55,759 nt of DNA from Gammaproteobacteria bacterium. Its GTDB lineage: Bacteria; Pseudomonadota; Gammaproteobacteria; Steroidobacterales; Steroidobacteraceae. The stretch covers positions 1 to 55,759 of the forward strand of contig VGUH01000020.1 in NCBI GenBank assembly GCA_016874295.1. Direction: 5' to 3'. The notes under the pieces were generated by a model that had not been told where the DNA came from, did no database searches, and saw only the letters and a list, made by a program, of their open reading frames with translations. How positions within the stretch are numbered: the first letter of the stretch is position 1; every line of letters begins with the position of its first letter. This document shows, piece by piece, positions 33,095 through 41,663 of this stretch. Both the position numbers and the translations under genes were made by a program.

Positions 33095-33108
33095 TTGATT
33101 GCGGTCAA
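33095..33108 (-). promoter_or_regulatory. Perfect FNR/DNR-type operator upstream of DUF155 region
   Basis: It reads TTGATTGCGGTCAA on the plus strand, matching TTGAY-N4-RTCAA. It is in the gap between the end of the beta-CASP nuclease gene and the small exported ORF, 33 bp before that ORF's start. Confidence 0.65.
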
Positions 33109-33126
33109 TCCACCGCATCGCCTTGC

Positions 33127-34431
33127 TCAGATGGTGACGCATTCCCCGGCCGCCGGGACGCCGGCGCGCCAATGCAGCCGCTTGACGATCTCCTCCTGCA
33201 GCGCCTGCGCCGCGAGCGGCTCGCCGTGCACCACCCAGGTCTGGCGCGGCGGGCGGCGGAAATGGCCGAGCCAGCCGAGCAAGGCCTCGCGGTCGGCGTG
33301 CGCCGAGAGCCCGTTGATGGTGAAGAGCTTCGCGCGCACCGCATAAGGCTCGCGGAAGATGCGCACCGATTTCGCGCCGTCGACGATCCTGCGCCCCAGC
33401 GTGCCCGCGGCCTGGAAGCCGACGAACACCACCGCGCACTCCGGACGGGACAGGTTGTAGCGCAGGTGGTGCCGGATACGCCCGCCCTCGCACATGCCGC
33501 TCGCGGAAATGATGATCGCGCCCGAACGCACGTCGTTGATGCGCATCGACTCTTCCAGCGATTCGGTGAAGAACACCCGCTCGAGATCCGGCATCCTGGC
33601 GTGGCGCAGCGTGATGCGCGTGGCGGCGGTCGCCATCGGCGAATCCACGTAGACGTCCGCCGCCGGGATGCGCTTCTCCCGGCGCAGGTCGGCGAGGTAG
33701 TAGAGCAGCTCCTGCGTGCGCCCGACCGCGAACGACGGGATCACGACGTTGCCGCGCCTGCTCGCGAGGGTGTCGTTGATCGCGAACGCGAGCTCGTCCA
33801 GCGTCTGCACCAGGCTCTTGTGGTTGCGGTCGCCATACGTGGACTCCACCAGCAGCACGTCGGCCTCCCCGACCGGCGCCGGGTCCTCGACGATCGGGCG
33901 CCCGGGCTGGCCCAGGTCGCCGGAGAAGACGACCTTCCTGCCCTCCAGGAAAATCTCGATGATCGCGGAGCCCAGGATGTGGCCGGCGTCGCGGAACACG
34001 CAGGGCACGCCCTCGTGCGGCCGGAAAGCGACGTTGTAGTCGGCCTGGCGCAGCTGGCCGAGGGACGCCTGCGCCTCGGCCACGGTATACAGCGGCGCCA
34101 CGCCCTCGCGTTCGGCTTCCTTTTCCTGCAGGTGCGCGCTGTCGGGCAACATCACGGCGAGCAGTTCGCCGGTGGCGGCAGTCGCGTACACCGCGCCCGT
34201 GAAGCCCTGCGCCGCGAGCCGCGGCAGCAGCCCGGAGTGGTCGATGTGCGCGTGGGAGAGAAGCACGAACGCGATCTCGCGCGGATCGAAGGCGAAGCGC
34301 CGGTTCCTGCGCTGCGCCTCCCTGCCGCCCTGGAACATGCCGCAGTCGACGAGAAACTTCACGCTGCCGGTGTCGAACAGGTAGCACGAGCCGGTGACTT
34401 CTCCCGCGGCGCCGAGGAAAGACAGTTTCAT
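33127..34431 (-). CDS. Metallo-beta-lactamase / beta-CASP RNA-processing nuclease
   Basis: The 434-residue protein has the MBL Zn motif SHAHIDHSG, further His/Asp ligands in DAGHILGSA and FSGDLG, and the beta-CASP part with ESTYGDRNH and the late GLSAHADRE. It resembles bacterial CPSF73-like (YsH1/Ysh1) nucleases that process RNA. The start ATG overlaps the cytochrome b561 stop (ATGA), so it is the last gene of the long cbb3-linked operon. In betaproteobacteria such nucleases often travel with respiratory genes, with unknown meaning. Confidence 0.9.
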   Translation of the reverse strand: MKLSFLGAAGEVTGSCYLFDTGSVKFLVDCGMFQGGREAQRRNRRFAFDPREIAFVLLSHAHIDHSGLLPRLAAQGFTGAVYATAATGELLAVMLPDSAHLQEKEAEREGVAPLYTVAEAQASLGQLRQADYNVAFRPHEGVPCVFRDAGHILGSAIIEIFLEGRKVVFSGDLGQPGRPIVEDPAPVGEADVLLVESTYGDRNHKSLVQTLDELAFAINDTLASRRGNVVIPSFAVGRTQELLYYLADLRREKRIPAADVYVDSPMATAATRITLRHARMPDLERVFFTESLEESMRINDVRSGAIIISASGMCEGGRIRHHLRYNLSRPECAVVFVGFQAAGTLGRRIVDGAKSVRIFREPYAVRAKLFTINGLSAHADREALLGWLGHFRRPPRQTWVVHGEPLAAQALQEEIVKRLHWRAGVPAAGECVTI

Positions 34432-35084
34432 TCGCGAGGCGCCGGCGATTTGTACCCGGTGATCATCGCCTTGATCAGGTTCTCACGGTGCACGATACTC
34501 GATACGATTGCGCCGGCGATGTGCAGGAGAACCAGGAGCACCGTCGCATTGACGAAACCCTCGTGCAATTCCTTCCAGAAGCGCTCCGCGGGACTCCTTC
34601 GCCGCTTGACCTTCCTGCGTCCGCCGTCGTCGGCATACGCCGGCGCGATCGCCCTGGCGACGAGCTGCACCGCGGCTGGTTCTGCTGTCGCTCCCACAGC
34701 GAGCGGCCCCTTGCCCTGCGCGCCGTAAGTCTCGAGCCCGGTCCAGGTGCTCATTACGAGCATCGCCAGCAGAAGCACGATCATCCATCCTCCGGCCGGA
34801 TTGTGGCCCAGGTAATGCAGGGGACGCCCGGCGGCGAAGGACCTCAGATAGGCGAGCGTCGTGCGCGGACCATGAAGAAAGTCCGCAAAGCGTGCATGAC
34901 GCGTGCCCGTGAAACCCCACACCACGCGGAACGCCACGATCCCGATCAGCGCATACCCCGCGTACGCGTGGAACTCTGACCCCCTTTCCCCCGTGATGTA
35001 GGCCAGGGCGAAGAGCGCTGCCAGCAGCCAGTGGCCGATCCGCACCACGGGATCCCACACCTTCACCAGGTTCCCGGCGCTCAT
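34428..35084 (-). CDS. Cytochrome b561-type di-heme membrane protein
   Basis: The 218-residue protein has four or five membrane segments: VWDPVVRIGHWLLAALFALA, AYAGYALIGIVAFRVVWGF, GGWMIVLLLAMLVMS and a C-terminal LLVLLHIAGAIVSS. His residues (RIGHW, FHAYAG, LLHIAG) are placed as b-heme ligands in the Ni/Fe-hydrogenase/cytochrome b561 family. A basic loop RRKVKRRRSP lies before the last segment. The start overlaps the cytochrome c gene (ATGA). Together they could form a small membrane electron-transfer pair at the end of the cco operon. Confidence 0.88.
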   Translation of the reverse strand: MSAGNLVKVWDPVVRIGHWLLAALFALAYITGERGSEFHAYAGYALIGIVAFRVVWGFTGTRHARFADFLHGPRTTLAYLRSFAAGRPLHYLGHNPAGGWMIVLLLAMLVMSTWTGLETYGAQGKGPLAVGATAEPAAVQLVARAIAPAYADDGGRRKVKRRRSPAERFWKELHEGFVNATVLLVLLHIAGAIVSSIVHRENLIKAMITGYKSPAPRE

Positions 35085-35356
35085 TTCTCCAGCCGGTAGT
35101 GCGACCGGTTCAGGTACTCGGCGATGTCCTCCAGGTCCTCGGCCGTGAAGCGCTGTCCGGTCTGCGCCGCGCGCTGCGCCACCTCGATGCGCAGTTGCGT
35201 GAGCGTGCGCACCAGCGAACGCGACGGATCGCGCTTGTGGACGCGTTCGTAGTGGCAGGCGAGGCAATGCAGCTCGTAGAGCGTTCTGCCGCGCTGCTCG
35301 TCCTGCGTCCATGCCGGCGTTGCCAGCAGCAATGCCAGGGCGATCGCGGACCTCAC
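35081..35356 (-). CDS. Small class I cytochrome c
   Basis: The 91-residue protein has a signal peptide (RSAIALALLLATPAWT), heme motif CLACH (about residues 33-37) and a C-terminal helix EDLEDIAEYLNRSHYRLEK, which normally carries the Met ligand; no Met is visible there, so the sixth ligand is uncertain. The start is GTG 35356, preceded by AAGGAGG and overlapping the upstream stop (GTGA). It precedes a b561-type cytochrome with ATGA overlap, suggesting they act together. Confidence 0.85.
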   Translation of the reverse strand: MRSAIALALLLATPAWTQDEQRGRTLYELHCLACHYERVHKRDPSRSLVRTLTQLRIEVAQRAAQTGQRFTAEDLEDIAEYLNRSHYRLEK

Positions 35357-35583
35357 CGAGCGGCCTCCTTCGCCGTGCCCGCGAGAAACATGGTGAGGGC
35401 GCTCGACGCGGCGGCGAACGCCCAGCAAAGGAAGAACCCGACGGAATACACCGCGCGCCGGCTGAGGCTGGTGGCCTCGCCGAACAGGTAAAGTTCCTGC
35501 GGGTCGAAAACCGTGAAGAAAAGCACTTCGCCGACGCCGCCGACGATGAAGGATGGCCACAGGATCAGGATCGCTATCCTCAT
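35353..35583 (-). CDS. Small two-helix membrane protein in cco operon
   Basis: The 76-residue protein has two predicted membrane segments: IAILILWPSFIVGGVGEVLFF and the later VYSVGFFLCWAFAAASSALTMFL. No family was recognised with confidence. It starts within the ccoH stop (ATGA) and its stop overlaps the cytochrome c start (GTGA), so it is tightly embedded in the cbb3-linked operon and may be an assembly factor or accessory subunit. Confidence 0.75.
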   Translation of the reverse strand: MRIAILILWPSFIVGGVGEVLFFTVFDPQELYLFGEATSLSRRAVYSVGFFLCWAFAAASSALTMFLAGTAKEAAR

Positions 35584-36014
35584 AATCCCTCCTTCACCAC
35601 GCGCCATTCGCCGCGAGGATCCTCCAGGATCAGCCGCCAGTGGCCCGTCGCAAGCGGCGGCAGCGCCGCCTCGTACAACCCGCCACCCGCCGGCGAGAGC
35701 CGCAGGCGCAGGTCGTGGCCGGCGCGCGTGGCATGCGCGAACTGCAGGAACAGCGCATCGGGGGCGGCGCCGGCGAGGCGCACGCGCACACGATCGCCGC
35801 TGCGCTCGAATTGCGCCGCAATGCCGAGGCGCGCCGCGGCCTGCTCGCGTCCGAGTACGGCGTTGATGGCGAGGCCGCGCTTGTAGTAGTCGTCGGCGAC
35901 GAGGCCGTCGGCGGTCGCGAACGCCATCCAGGTGGTGATGGCGCCCGCCACGATCACGGCGGCGGGCCCGGACATCAGGATCCAGGGCCAGGGTTCGCGG
36001 TACCAGGGATTCAT
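35580..36014 (-). CDS. ccoH: cbb3 oxidase accessory protein CcoH/FixH
   Basis: The 144-residue protein has one N-terminal membrane segment (WILMSGPAAVIVAGAITTWMAF), then VADDYYKRGLAIN, the FixH signature, and a periplasmic beta domain. FixH/CcoH stabilises cbb3 assembly intermediates. It begins 4 bp after ccoG and overlaps the next small gene. Confidence 0.9.
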   Translation of the reverse strand: MNPWYREPWPWILMSGPAAVIVAGAITTWMAFATADGLVADDYYKRGLAINAVLGREQAAARLGIAAQFERSGDRVRVRLAGAAPDALFLQFAHATRAGHDLRLRLSPAGGGLYEAALPPLATGHWRLILEDPRGEWRVVKEGL

Positions 36015-36018
36015 GGCA

Positions 36019-37383
36019 TCACCTCAGGATGAAAACGGACTTCTCGGAAACCGCCACGCGCTCATCGTCCGTGGCGCGCACGCTGAACTGGATACGGTGG
36101 CTGCCGGCGGCAGCGATGCCCGGTTCCGCGCGCACCCGCACCGGCACCATCCGGCTCTCGGTGGCCTCCAGCACGACGCGCGGCTCGGAGGCGAGCTGCA
36201 GGCCCGGCAGGCCGGCGACGGCGATCTGGAAAGTGCGCGCGCCCTCCGTGGTGTTCATGATCTGCAGCCGATAGACGTTCTCGATCCGGCCGCCTTCCAC
36301 TTCGCGCGCGAGCGCGGCACGGTCGCGGATCACATCCACCTTGAGCGGCACGCGAAGGTAAAGGCTCGCTCCCGCCACCGCCACGATGGCCGCCAGGATG
36401 CCGACGTAGATGAGGACCCGCGGACGCAGTATTCTTGTCGGTTTGCCTTCCACCGCGTGCGTGGTTGCATAGCGGATCAGCCCGCGCGCACGGCCGAGCC
36501 TGCCCATCACCTGGTCGCAGCCGTCGATGCAGGCCGCGCAGCCGATGCACTGGTATTGCAGGCCCGCGCGGATATCGATGCCCGTGGGGCAGACCTGCAC
36601 GCAGATGCCGCAGTCGACGCAGTCGCCGAGCCCCTCGCCCACCCCTTTCACGGTCGCCTTGCCGCGGGGCTCGCCGCGCACCCTGTCGTAGCTGATCACC
36701 ATGGTGTCCTTGTCGAACATCGCGCTCTGGAAGCGCGCGTAGGGACACATGTAGATGCAGACCTGCTCGCGCATCCAGCCGGCATTGCCGTAGGTGGCGA
36801 AGCCGTAGAACAGGATCCAGAACGTCTCCCAGGGCCCCGTCGTGAATGTCAGCACTTCGACCCAGAGTTCGCGGATCGGCGTGACATAGCCGACGAAGGT
36901 GAAACCCGTCCACAGCGCGAATAACGCCCAGACCATGTGCTTCGACGTTTTCAGCAGGAACTTCCTGAGTGAAAGCCCCTCCTTGTCCAGCTTGATGCGC
37001 GCATTCCGTTCGCCCTCGATCCGCCGTTCGATCCACAGGAAGATCTCCGTGTACACGGTCTGCGGGCAGGCGTAGCCGCACCACAGGCGCCCGGCGATGG
37101 CGGTGAACAGGAACAGCGCCAGCGCCGCGATGATCAGCAGGACCGTGAGGTAGATGATGTCCTGCGGCCAGAACACCAGGCCGAAGATGAAGAACTTGCG
37201 ATGCGCGACATCGAACAGCACCGCCTGGCGGCCGTTCCACGGCAGCCAGGCCAGTCCGTAGAACACCAGCTGCGTGCCCCAGACGAGCAGCCAGCGCCAG
37301 GTCGCGAACCAGCCGCGCACGGCGCGCGGATAAATGGCCTCCCGAACCTCGTAGAGCGATTGCTCTACCGCATCCGCTTTCAT
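36019..37383 (-). CDS. ccoG: cbb3 oxidase assembly protein CcoG (FixG/RdxA)
   Basis: The 454-residue protein has several N-terminal membrane segments with GRLWCGYACPQTVYTEIF, then two ferredoxin motifs CVDCGICVQVCP and CIGCAACIDGCD. A further membrane segment and a C-terminal Ig-like periplasmic domain follow. CcoG is a cupric reductase that helps copper delivery to cbb3 oxidase. The start overlaps ccoP (ATGA) and ccoH follows. Confidence 0.95.
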   Translation of the reverse strand: MKADAVEQSLYEVREAIYPRAVRGWFATWRWLLVWGTQLVFYGLAWLPWNGRQAVLFDVAHRKFFIFGLVFWPQDIIYLTVLLIIAALALFLFTAIAGRLWCGYACPQTVYTEIFLWIERRIEGERNARIKLDKEGLSLRKFLLKTSKHMVWALFALWTGFTFVGYVTPIRELWVEVLTFTTGPWETFWILFYGFATYGNAGWMREQVCIYMCPYARFQSAMFDKDTMVISYDRVRGEPRGKATVKGVGEGLGDCVDCGICVQVCPTGIDIRAGLQYQCIGCAACIDGCDQVMGRLGRARGLIRYATTHAVEGKPTRILRPRVLIYVGILAAIVAVAGASLYLRVPLKVDVIRDRAALAREVEGGRIENVYRLQIMNTTEGARTFQIAVAGLPGLQLASEPRVVLEATESRMVPVRVRAEPGIAAAGSHRIQFSVRATDDERVAVSEKSVFILR

Positions 37384-38273
37384 TTACCCGAAAGAGAATA
37401 GACGTAGGCCGTCAGCAGGTGGATTTTGGCGGGAGAAAGGAGGTCCTTGTGCGCCGGCATCTGGTTGACGCGGCCCTTGCTGATCTGGGCGGCAATGGCC
37501 TCCTCCCCGGAGCCATGCAGCCAGATGCGGTCGGCCAGGTTCGGTGCACCGATCGCCGGGTTGCCCTTGCCCTCCGGGCCGTGGCAGGCGCTGCAGCTGG
37601 CCTTGTAGAGGGGCTCGCCGCGCGCTTTTCTGATGGAATCGCTGGCCTGGCCCGACAGCGAGAGCACGTAGTGCGCCACATCCTTGACACCCTGGTCGCC
37701 CAGGGCCTGGCCGAACGGGGGCATGGCGCCGGTGCGGCCATCGGCGATGCTCGTCCGGATGGCCTCGGGCGTCCCGCCCCAGAGCCAGTCCTTGTCGGTC
37801 AGATTGGGGAAACCGCGGCTGCCGCCGCCATCGGACGCATGGCACTGGGCGCAGTTGTTGAGGAACAGCTTCTGTCCGATGGCGAGCGCCTCGGCGTTCT
37901 TCGACAGCGCGACGATGTCCTGCGCCGCGAACCTGTCGAAGATCGGGCCGTAGGCGGCCTGCGCGCGGGTATTTTCTTCCTCGAGCTGCTTGACCTGGCT
38001 CCAGCCGAGCACGCCGGCATAGCTGCCCAGCCCGGGGTACAGCACCAGGTAGGCGAGGCCGAATACGATGGTGACGTAGAACAGCCACGCCCACCAGGCC
38101 GGCAGCGGGTTGTTGTATTCGCTGAGGTTCTCGTCCCAGACGTGGCCGGAGGTTTCGGACTCGACGGGCTTGCGCACGCTCTGCATCTTCAGCAGCACGG
38201 CGCAGGCGACGATCGAGACGATCGTGATCAGGCCGATATAGACGTCCCAGAATGCCGACGTGAACTGGCTCAT
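37380..38273 (-). CDS. ccoP: cbb3 oxidase di-heme cytochrome c subunit
   Basis: The 297-residue protein has N-terminal membrane segments, the linker HVWDENLSEYNNPLPAWWAW, and two heme c motifs, CAQCH and CSACH, each followed by a Met-containing helix (GAMPPFG and QMPAHK). CcoP passes electrons from cytochrome c to CcoO/CcoN. Its start overlaps ccoQ (ATGA) and its stop overlaps ccoG. Confidence 0.97.
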   Translation of the reverse strand: MSQFTSAFWDVYIGLITIVSIVACAVLLKMQSVRKPVESETSGHVWDENLSEYNNPLPAWWAWLFYVTIVFGLAYLVLYPGLGSYAGVLGWSQVKQLEEENTRAQAAYGPIFDRFAAQDIVALSKNAEALAIGQKLFLNNCAQCHASDGGGSRGFPNLTDKDWLWGGTPEAIRTSIADGRTGAMPPFGQALGDQGVKDVAHYVLSLSGQASDSIRKARGEPLYKASCSACHGPEGKGNPAIGAPNLADRIWLHGSGEEAIAAQISKGRVNQMPAHKDLLSPAKIHLLTAYVYSLSGK

Positions 38274-38413
38274 GCCTCGCCGTCCTCAAGGATGCGGCGG
38301 CCTTCCTGCTCAAGCTGCCGCTTTCGCGACGGCAGATAGGCACGCACCACGATGAAAAGAAAGACCGCAAAAGTGAACAGCGTGATCCCGATCCTCAACG
38401 TATTGATGTCCAT
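38270..38413 (-). CDS. ccoQ: cbb3 oxidase small subunit CcoQ
   Basis: The 47-residue single-span protein is MDINTLRIGITLFTFAVFLF followed by a basic stretch RAYLPSRKRQLEQEGRR. CcoQ is a small stabilising subunit found between ccoO and ccoP. It starts 2 bp after the ccoO stop and overlaps ccoP. Confidence 0.92.
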   Translation of the reverse strand: MDINTLRIGITLFTFAVFLFIVVRAYLPSRKRQLEQEGRRILEDGEA

Positions 38414-38415
38414 TG

Positions 38416-39033
38416 TCAGTTCGCCTTGTTCTTCAGCGCGGTGCCCAGCACCTGCAGGTAGGCGATCAGCGCGTCCATTTCGCTCCTGCCCTGCAGTTCC
38501 GCCCTGGCCGCCTTGATTTCTGCTTCCGCGTAGGGAACCCCGACCAGACGGAGCGCGCGCATCTTGGCCTCGATGTCGGCCGCGTTCGCCGGCACGCGCG
38601 CCAGCCACGGGTAGCCCGGCATGTTCGACTCCGGCACCACTTCGCGCGGATTGATCAGGTGTATGCGGTGCCACTCGTCCGAGTAGCGCCCGCCGACGCG
38701 GTGCAGGTCCGGACCCGTGCGCTTGGAGCCCCACTGGAACGGGTGGTCGTAGACGAACTCGCCCGCGGTCGAGTAGTGGCCGTAGCGCTCGACCTCGGCG
38801 CGGAACGGCCGGATCATCTGCGAGTGGCAGTTGTAGCAGCCTTCGCGGATGTAGATGTCGCGCCCGGTGAGCTGCAGCGCGCTGTAGGGCTTCAACCCCG
38901 CCACCGGTTCGGTCACCGTCTTCATGAAGGAGAGCGGCACGATCTCGACCAGCCCGCCCACCGCCACGACGAAGATGATGAGGACGACCATCAGCCCCTG
39001 GTTGCGTTCGATGAGGTCGTGCGTCAGCTTCAT
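38416..39033 (-). CDS. ccoO: cbb3 oxidase mono-heme cytochrome c subunit
   Basis: The 205-residue protein has one N-terminal anchor ([20 protein letters not shown]), the heme motif CYNCH in [15 protein letters not shown], and a Met ligand region ([11 protein letters not shown]). CcoO is the membrane-anchored cytochrome c that feeds CcoN. It lies 4 bp after ccoN. Confidence 0.97.
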   Translation of the reverse strand: MKLTHDLIERNQGLMVVLIIFVVAVGGLVEIVPLSFMKTVTEPVAGLKPYSALQLTGRDIYIREGCYNCHSQMIRPFRAEVERYGHYSTAGEFVYDHPFQWGSKRTGPDLHRVGGRYSDEWHRIHLINPREVVPESNMPGYPWLARVPANAADIEAKMRALRLVGVPYAEAEIKAARAELQGRSEMDALIAYLQVLGTALKNKAN

Positions 39034-39037
39034 GGGT

Positions 39038-40462
39038 TCACGCGTGCACCGGGGCCGGAATCTGCGCCTCGAAGGTCTCGCCTTCGAGGACGGTCTTGAA
39101 CACGTTCCAGGCCATGATCAGCATCCCGGCGAGATAGAGCACGCCGCCCAGGAGGCGAATGGCATAGAACGGATAGGTCGCCTTGACGCTTTCGACGAAG
39201 GTGTAGGTGAGCGTGCCGTCCGCGCCCACCGCGCGCCACATCAGGCCCTGCATCACGCCCGCGATCCACATCGCGGCGATGTAGAGCACGATGCCGACGG
39301 TGGCCACCCAGAAATGCACGTTGATCAGGCGCACGCTCCACATCTCGGCGCGGCCGAACAGCTTCGGGATCAGGAAGTAGATCGCGCCCATCGAGACGAG
39401 GCCCACCCAGCCGAGCGCGCCGCTGTGCACGTGGCCGACGGTCCAGTCGGTGTAGTGCGACAGCGCGTTCACCGTCTTGATCGACATCATCGGTCCCTCG
39501 AAGGTCGACATGCCGTAGAACGAAAGCGAGACGATGAGGAACTTGAGGATCGGATCGTCGCGCAACTTGTACCACGCCCCGGACAGCGTCATGATGCCGT
39601 TGATCATTCCGCCCCAGGAAGGCGCGAGCAGGATCAGCGAAAACACCATGCCGAGCGACTGCGCCCACTCGGGCAGCGCGGTGTAATGCAGGTGGTGCGG
39701 CCCGGCCCACATGTAAGTGAACACCAGGGCCCAGAAGTGGACCACCGAGAGCCGGTAGGAGTAGATCGGGCGGTTGGCCTGCTTCGGGATGAAGTAGTAC
39801 ATGATCCCGAGGAAGCCGGCGGTGAGGAAGAAGCCCACCGCGTTGTGCCCGTACCACCACTGCACCATCGCGTCCTGCGCCCCCGCGTACACCGAGTAGG
39901 ACTTCCAGAACGTGACCGGCACCGCGGCGCTGTTCACCAGGTGCAGCAGCGCGACGGTGAGGATGAACGCGCCGAAAAACCAGTTGGCGACGTAGATATG
40001 CTGTATTTTTCTTCGATACAAGGTGCCGAAGAAAACGACCGCATACGATACCCAGACTAGGGTGATGAGGATGTCGATCGGCCATTCCAGTTCCGCGTAT
40101 TCCTTGCCGCTGGTGATGCCGAGCGGCAGCGTGATGGCGGCGAGCACGATCACCACCTGCCAGCCCCAGAACGTGAACGAGGCGAGCGCATCCGAGAACA
40201 GGCGCGCATGCGACGTGCGCTGCACCACGTAGTACGAGGTCGCGAACAGCGCGCAGCCGCCGAAGGCGAAGATCACCGCGTTGGTGTGCAGCGGGCGCAG
40301 CCTGCCGTAGGACAGCCAGGCAACGTCGAAATTGAGCTCGGGCCAGAGCAGCTGCGCGGCGATGATCACGCCGACGAGCATGCCGACCACGCCCCAGACC
40401 ACGGTCATGACCGCGAACTGGCGCACCACCGTGTAGTTGTAGGTTTCCTTCTCGTTCTGCAT
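39038..40462 (-). CDS. ccoN: cbb3 cytochrome c oxidase catalytic subunit I
   Basis: The 474-residue heme-copper oxidase subunit has twelve membrane segments. Conserved His motifs are [12 protein letters not shown] (low-spin heme), [14 protein letters not shown] (CuB/Tyr), [13 protein letters not shown] (CuB His pair) and [12 protein letters not shown] (heme ligands). It is the O2-reducing subunit of the high-affinity C-family oxidase used at very low oxygen. A perfect FNR-type site lies 55-68 bp upstream, a spacing that fits class II activation. A short patch of AT-rich codons lies around 40000-40060. Confidence 0.97.
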   Translation of the reverse strand: MQNEKETYNYTVVRQFAVMTVVWGVVGMLVGVIIAAQLLWPELNFDVAWLSYGRLRPLHTNAVIFAFGGCALFATSYYVVQRTSHARLFSDALASFTFWGWQVVIVLAAITLPLGITSGKEYAELEWPIDILITLVWVSYAVVFFGTLYRRKIQHIYVANWFFGAFILTVALLHLVNSAAVPVTFWKSYSVYAGAQDAMVQWWYGHNAVGFFLTAGFLGIMYYFIPKQANRPIYSYRLSVVHFWALVFTYMWAGPHHLHYTALPEWAQSLGMVFSLILLAPSWGGMINGIMTLSGAWYKLRDDPILKFLIVSLSFYGMSTFEGPMMSIKTVNALSHYTDWTVGHVHSGALGWVGLVSMGAIYFLIPKLFGRAEMWSVRLINVHFWVATVGIVLYIAAMWIAGVMQGLMWRAVGADGTLTYTFVESVKATYPFYAIRLLGGVLYLAGMLIMAWNVFKTVLEGETFEAQIPAPVHA

Positions 40463-40516
40463 CCATCCACCCTGGCCGACGATGGAGCGATGCTATGGAG
40501 CGGCGGAGCGCGCTAT

Positions 40517-40530
40517 TTGATCTGCGTCAA
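40517..40530 (-). promoter_or_regulatory. Perfect FNR/ANR-type operator of the ccoN operon
   Basis: It reads TTGATCTGCGTCAA, a full match to TTGAY-N4-RTCAA. It is 54 bp upstream of ccoN and just past the 3' end of the alcohol dehydrogenase gene. cbb3 operons are classical FNR/ANR targets. Confidence 0.8.
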
Positions 40531-40555
40531 GCCGGATTGCCAGCCAGGCGGCCGC

Positions 40556-41512
40556 CTATGGCAACAGCACCGCCGCACCCTCGAGCCGGCCCGCACGCAA
40601 ATCCTCGAGCGCACGGTCTGCATCCGCAAGCGGATACCCTCGCGTCTGGATGCGTAGCGGCACGCGCGCGGCGAGCGCCATGAAGGCCTCGCCGTCGGCG
40701 CGCGTCAGGTTCGCCACCGAGCGCAGCACGCGCTCGCCCCAGAGCAGGGCGTAGGGAAACGACGGGATGTCGCTCATGTGGATGCCGCCGCAGATCACGC
40801 TTCCGCCTTTTCTGACTGCTCGCAATGCAAGGGGAATCAGGCCCCCGACCGGGGCGAAGATGATCGCTGCATCCAGCGGTTCGGGCGGGATCTCGGTCGA
40901 GTCGCCCGCCCAGTGCGCGCCGCATGAGCGCGCGAACTGCTGCCCCGTGAGATCATTTTCCTTGGTAAACGCGAACACAGTCCGGTCCTCGGCCTTCGCG
41001 ATCTGCGCGACGATGTGCGCCGCTGCGCCGAAGCCATAGATTCCGATCGCTCTTGATTGTTCTATTTGCCTGTAACACCTATAACCAATTAGGCCGGCGC
41101 ACAGCAGCGGCGCCGCTTCGGTGTCGGTGTAGCGTTCCGGGATGGGCAGGCAGAAGCGCTGGTCGGCGACGACGTACTCGGCGTAGCCGCCCTCCAGGGT
41201 ATAGCCGGTGAACCGCGCGCGTTCGCAGAGATTTTCGCGCCCGCCGCGGCAATGCTCGCAGGCGCCGCAGGTCCAGCCCAGCCAGGGGATGCCGACGCGC
41301 TCGCCGCTGCCCGCGATAGTGCCGACAATCTCGTGCCCGGGCGTGACCGGGGTGCGGCATTGGGGCAGTTCGCCGTCCACGAGGTGCAGGTCGGTGCGGC
41401 AGACGCCGCAGGCGCTCACCTTCACCAGCACCTGCCCCGGACCGGGTTCTGGCATCGGCAGCGTATCGCAGCGCAATGCCTGCCGCGCCGCGTGCAGGCG
41501 CATCGCCTTCAT
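40556..41512 (-). CDS. Zinc-dependent alcohol dehydrogenase family protein
   Basis: The 318-residue MDR-family enzyme has ACGVCRTDLHLVDGEL (catalytic Zn Cys), GHEIVG with the catalytic His-Glu, structural zinc cysteines CGACEHCRGGRENLC, and the nucleotide fold IGIYGFGAAAHIVAQIA. It belongs to the shorter AdhP/AdhA-like type. It begins 1 bp after ccoS, which is unusual. It is too different in context and length to be called Had of the benzoyl-CoA pathway. A stretch near 41042-41095 has unusually AT-rich codons. Confidence 0.88.
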   Translation of the reverse strand: MKAMRLHAARQALRCDTLPMPEPGPGQVLVKVSACGVCRTDLHLVDGELPQCRTPVTPGHEIVGTIAGSGERVGIPWLGWTCGACEHCRGGRENLCERARFTGYTLEGGYAEYVVADQRFCLPIPERYTDTEAAPLLCAGLIGYRCYRQIEQSRAIGIYGFGAAAHIVAQIAKAEDRTVFAFTKENDLTGQQFARSCGAHWAGDSTEIPPEPLDAAIIFAPVGGLIPLALRAVRKGGSVICGGIHMSDIPSFPYALLWGERVLRSVANLTRADGEAFMALAARVPLRIQTRGYPLADADRALEDLRAGRLEGAAVLLP

Positions 41513-41513
41513 G

Positions 41514-41663
41514 TCAGCGCGGCGCGTCGTCGTCCTCGAGGATCGAGCGCGCCGGCCGCTCGAGGTCGTCGAACTGGCCGCCTTCGAGCGCGCGCCAGAA
41601 CACCCAGCCGATCAGGAATACGACGGCGACGGAGAGGGGGACGAGGAGGATGAGGCTTTCCAT
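41514..41663 (-). CDS. ccoS: cbb3 oxidase maturation protein CcoS
   Basis: The 49-residue protein is MESLILLVPLSVAVVFLIGW followed by VFWRALEGGQFDDLERPA and an acidic tail, the CcoS/FixS signature. It is needed for cofactor insertion into cbb3 oxidase. It starts inside the end of ccoI, overlapping it by 52 bp in another frame, and its stop is 1 bp from the alcohol dehydrogenase ATG. Confidence 0.93.
   Translation of the reverse strand: MESLILLVPLSVAVVFLIGWVFWRALEGGQFDDLERPARSILEDDDAPR

Noticed and set aside
40556-41512. The zinc alcohol dehydrogenase as the missing Had
   Set aside because: It is in the cco cluster, is shorter than Had (about 368 aa as I recall it) and resembles general alcohol dehydrogenases; no contextual support for the benzoyl-CoA pathway.
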